A DNA stretch of 64,000 nucleotides from Hyposmocoma kahamanoa (lineage: Eukaryota > Arthropoda > Insecta > Lepidoptera > Cosmopterigidae), in assembly GCF_003589595.1 (NCBI RefSeq), contig NW_020654972.1, positions 10,548,048 through 10,612,047 of the forward strand. Reading direction: 5' to 3'. Position numbers and translations under genes: made by a program. The notes below the pieces were generated by a model. It made no database searches and had not been told where the DNA came from. It saw only the letters and a list, made by a program, of their open reading frames with translations. The first letter of the stretch is position 1. Each line of letters starts with the position of its first letter. Below, one piece after another: positions 63,411-64,000 of the stretch.

Positions 63411-64000
63411 TTAAATGCTGATAAGTAATTCCTTGTGTTGGTAATTAGTGAATTTACATTATAAACGCGACGGTATTTTTCCTAAAATATTCTACAAATT
63501 TCAAATTCGTCTCGTTGCTCGACACATATTGATTGCAATTCAGTCAATTGAGTGGTTTTCGAAACTTCACGAAGCTAGTAACACATCTGCCCTTTTCGTT
63601 TATGAAATCATTGGTATTATTAATTCATTTCTTTATTTGTTGCTCCCACTAACCATATCAATTGCTCCGATAATATACGCTTTTTAATAGAACAAAAAGT
63701 TCTCAACAGACGTACAAACTCTTTTCCTTATCTGTCAAAATCTGTGACAGTCACTGTGGCACGTCTAAGTGCCCTCGCTCACTGGGATACTAGTCGGGGC
63801 CACTAAACGCTACCACTAGTTGCTGAGTCAAGCCACTAGACGCGGCTACCACTTGTAGATACAAATCGAACTGGACGCAGACACAGTGTTGTTGAATTCG
63901 ACGTTGGTGTTAGCAGCATAAGATATGAAAATAGCACATAGAAATATAACTTTATTTTTAATTTTAAATTTACTTTGATTGACAGGTCACGATTTTTATA
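63411..64000. other. no gene recognised
   Basis: 63770-63850 has repeated CCACTA(A/G)AC(G)CTACCACTAG-like phrases, a short degenerate repeat. A 79-residue AT-driven hydrophobic frame (63448-63687) has no motif. Confidence 0.4.

Overview
The window looks like AT-rich, non-coding nuclear DNA from a moth or butterfly (Lepidoptera). The basis is its repeats: several SINE, LINE 3'-end and miniature-transposon families that I associate with lepidopteran genomes recur on both strands. It also holds BEL/Pao, Jockey-like, Penelope-like, mariner and P-like element remnants. No complete host gene was recognised. The only host-gene candidate is one isolated 98-bp putative exon near 44.3 kb on the minus strand. 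All recognisable long coding regions belong to decayed transposable elements. A 606-base run of N (26703-27308) is an assembly gap.

Layout. 0-31 kb is a mosaic of short dispersed repeats. It contains a tRNA-derived SINE with a fused mariner end at the left edge, a 483-bp P-element-like miniature transposon with a THAP first exon (1989-2471), two hAT-like miniature elements (4966-5301 and 21024-21881, the second nested in a GC-rich fold-back), a miniature element with about 70-bp inverted ends (15112-15397), LINE C-terminal scraps, and many copies of two dispersed families. Family A is a 3'-end repeat with a poly(A) tail. Family B has CCGACYTCAAAA-type ends. 31.8-40.1 kb is a nested retrotransposon block: a plus-strand BEL/Pao remnant abuts a minus-strand BEL/Pao remnant, a 3.1-kb LINE has split the integrase of the latter, and an R1-like LINE fragment with an inverted 5' part lies beyond it.

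40-51 kb returns to dispersed repeats, with a Jockey-like LINE 3' half (45655-46760), a second Jockey 3' scrap, and a mariner with degenerate ends and a dead transposase (49510-50788). 51.0-52.1 kb holds two more THAP-exon-bearing mini-transposons side by side. 58.8-61.9 kb is a cluster of Penelope-like fragments in both orientations, one with a readable GIY-YIG endonuclease. 62.3-63.4 kb is a pile-up in which a family-B copy is broken by a Tc1/mariner-superfamily head-to-head pair, which is itself followed by a family-A copy.

The parts do not form an operon or pathway. The most unusual signal is the set of three mini-elements that each carry inverted ends and a short THAP-like first exon. 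One has 31/33 matching ends, a perfect 8-bp target duplication and a good splice donor, the hallmarks of P-superfamily elements. Coordinates of repeat edges are by eye and should be taken as plus or minus about 10-20 bases.
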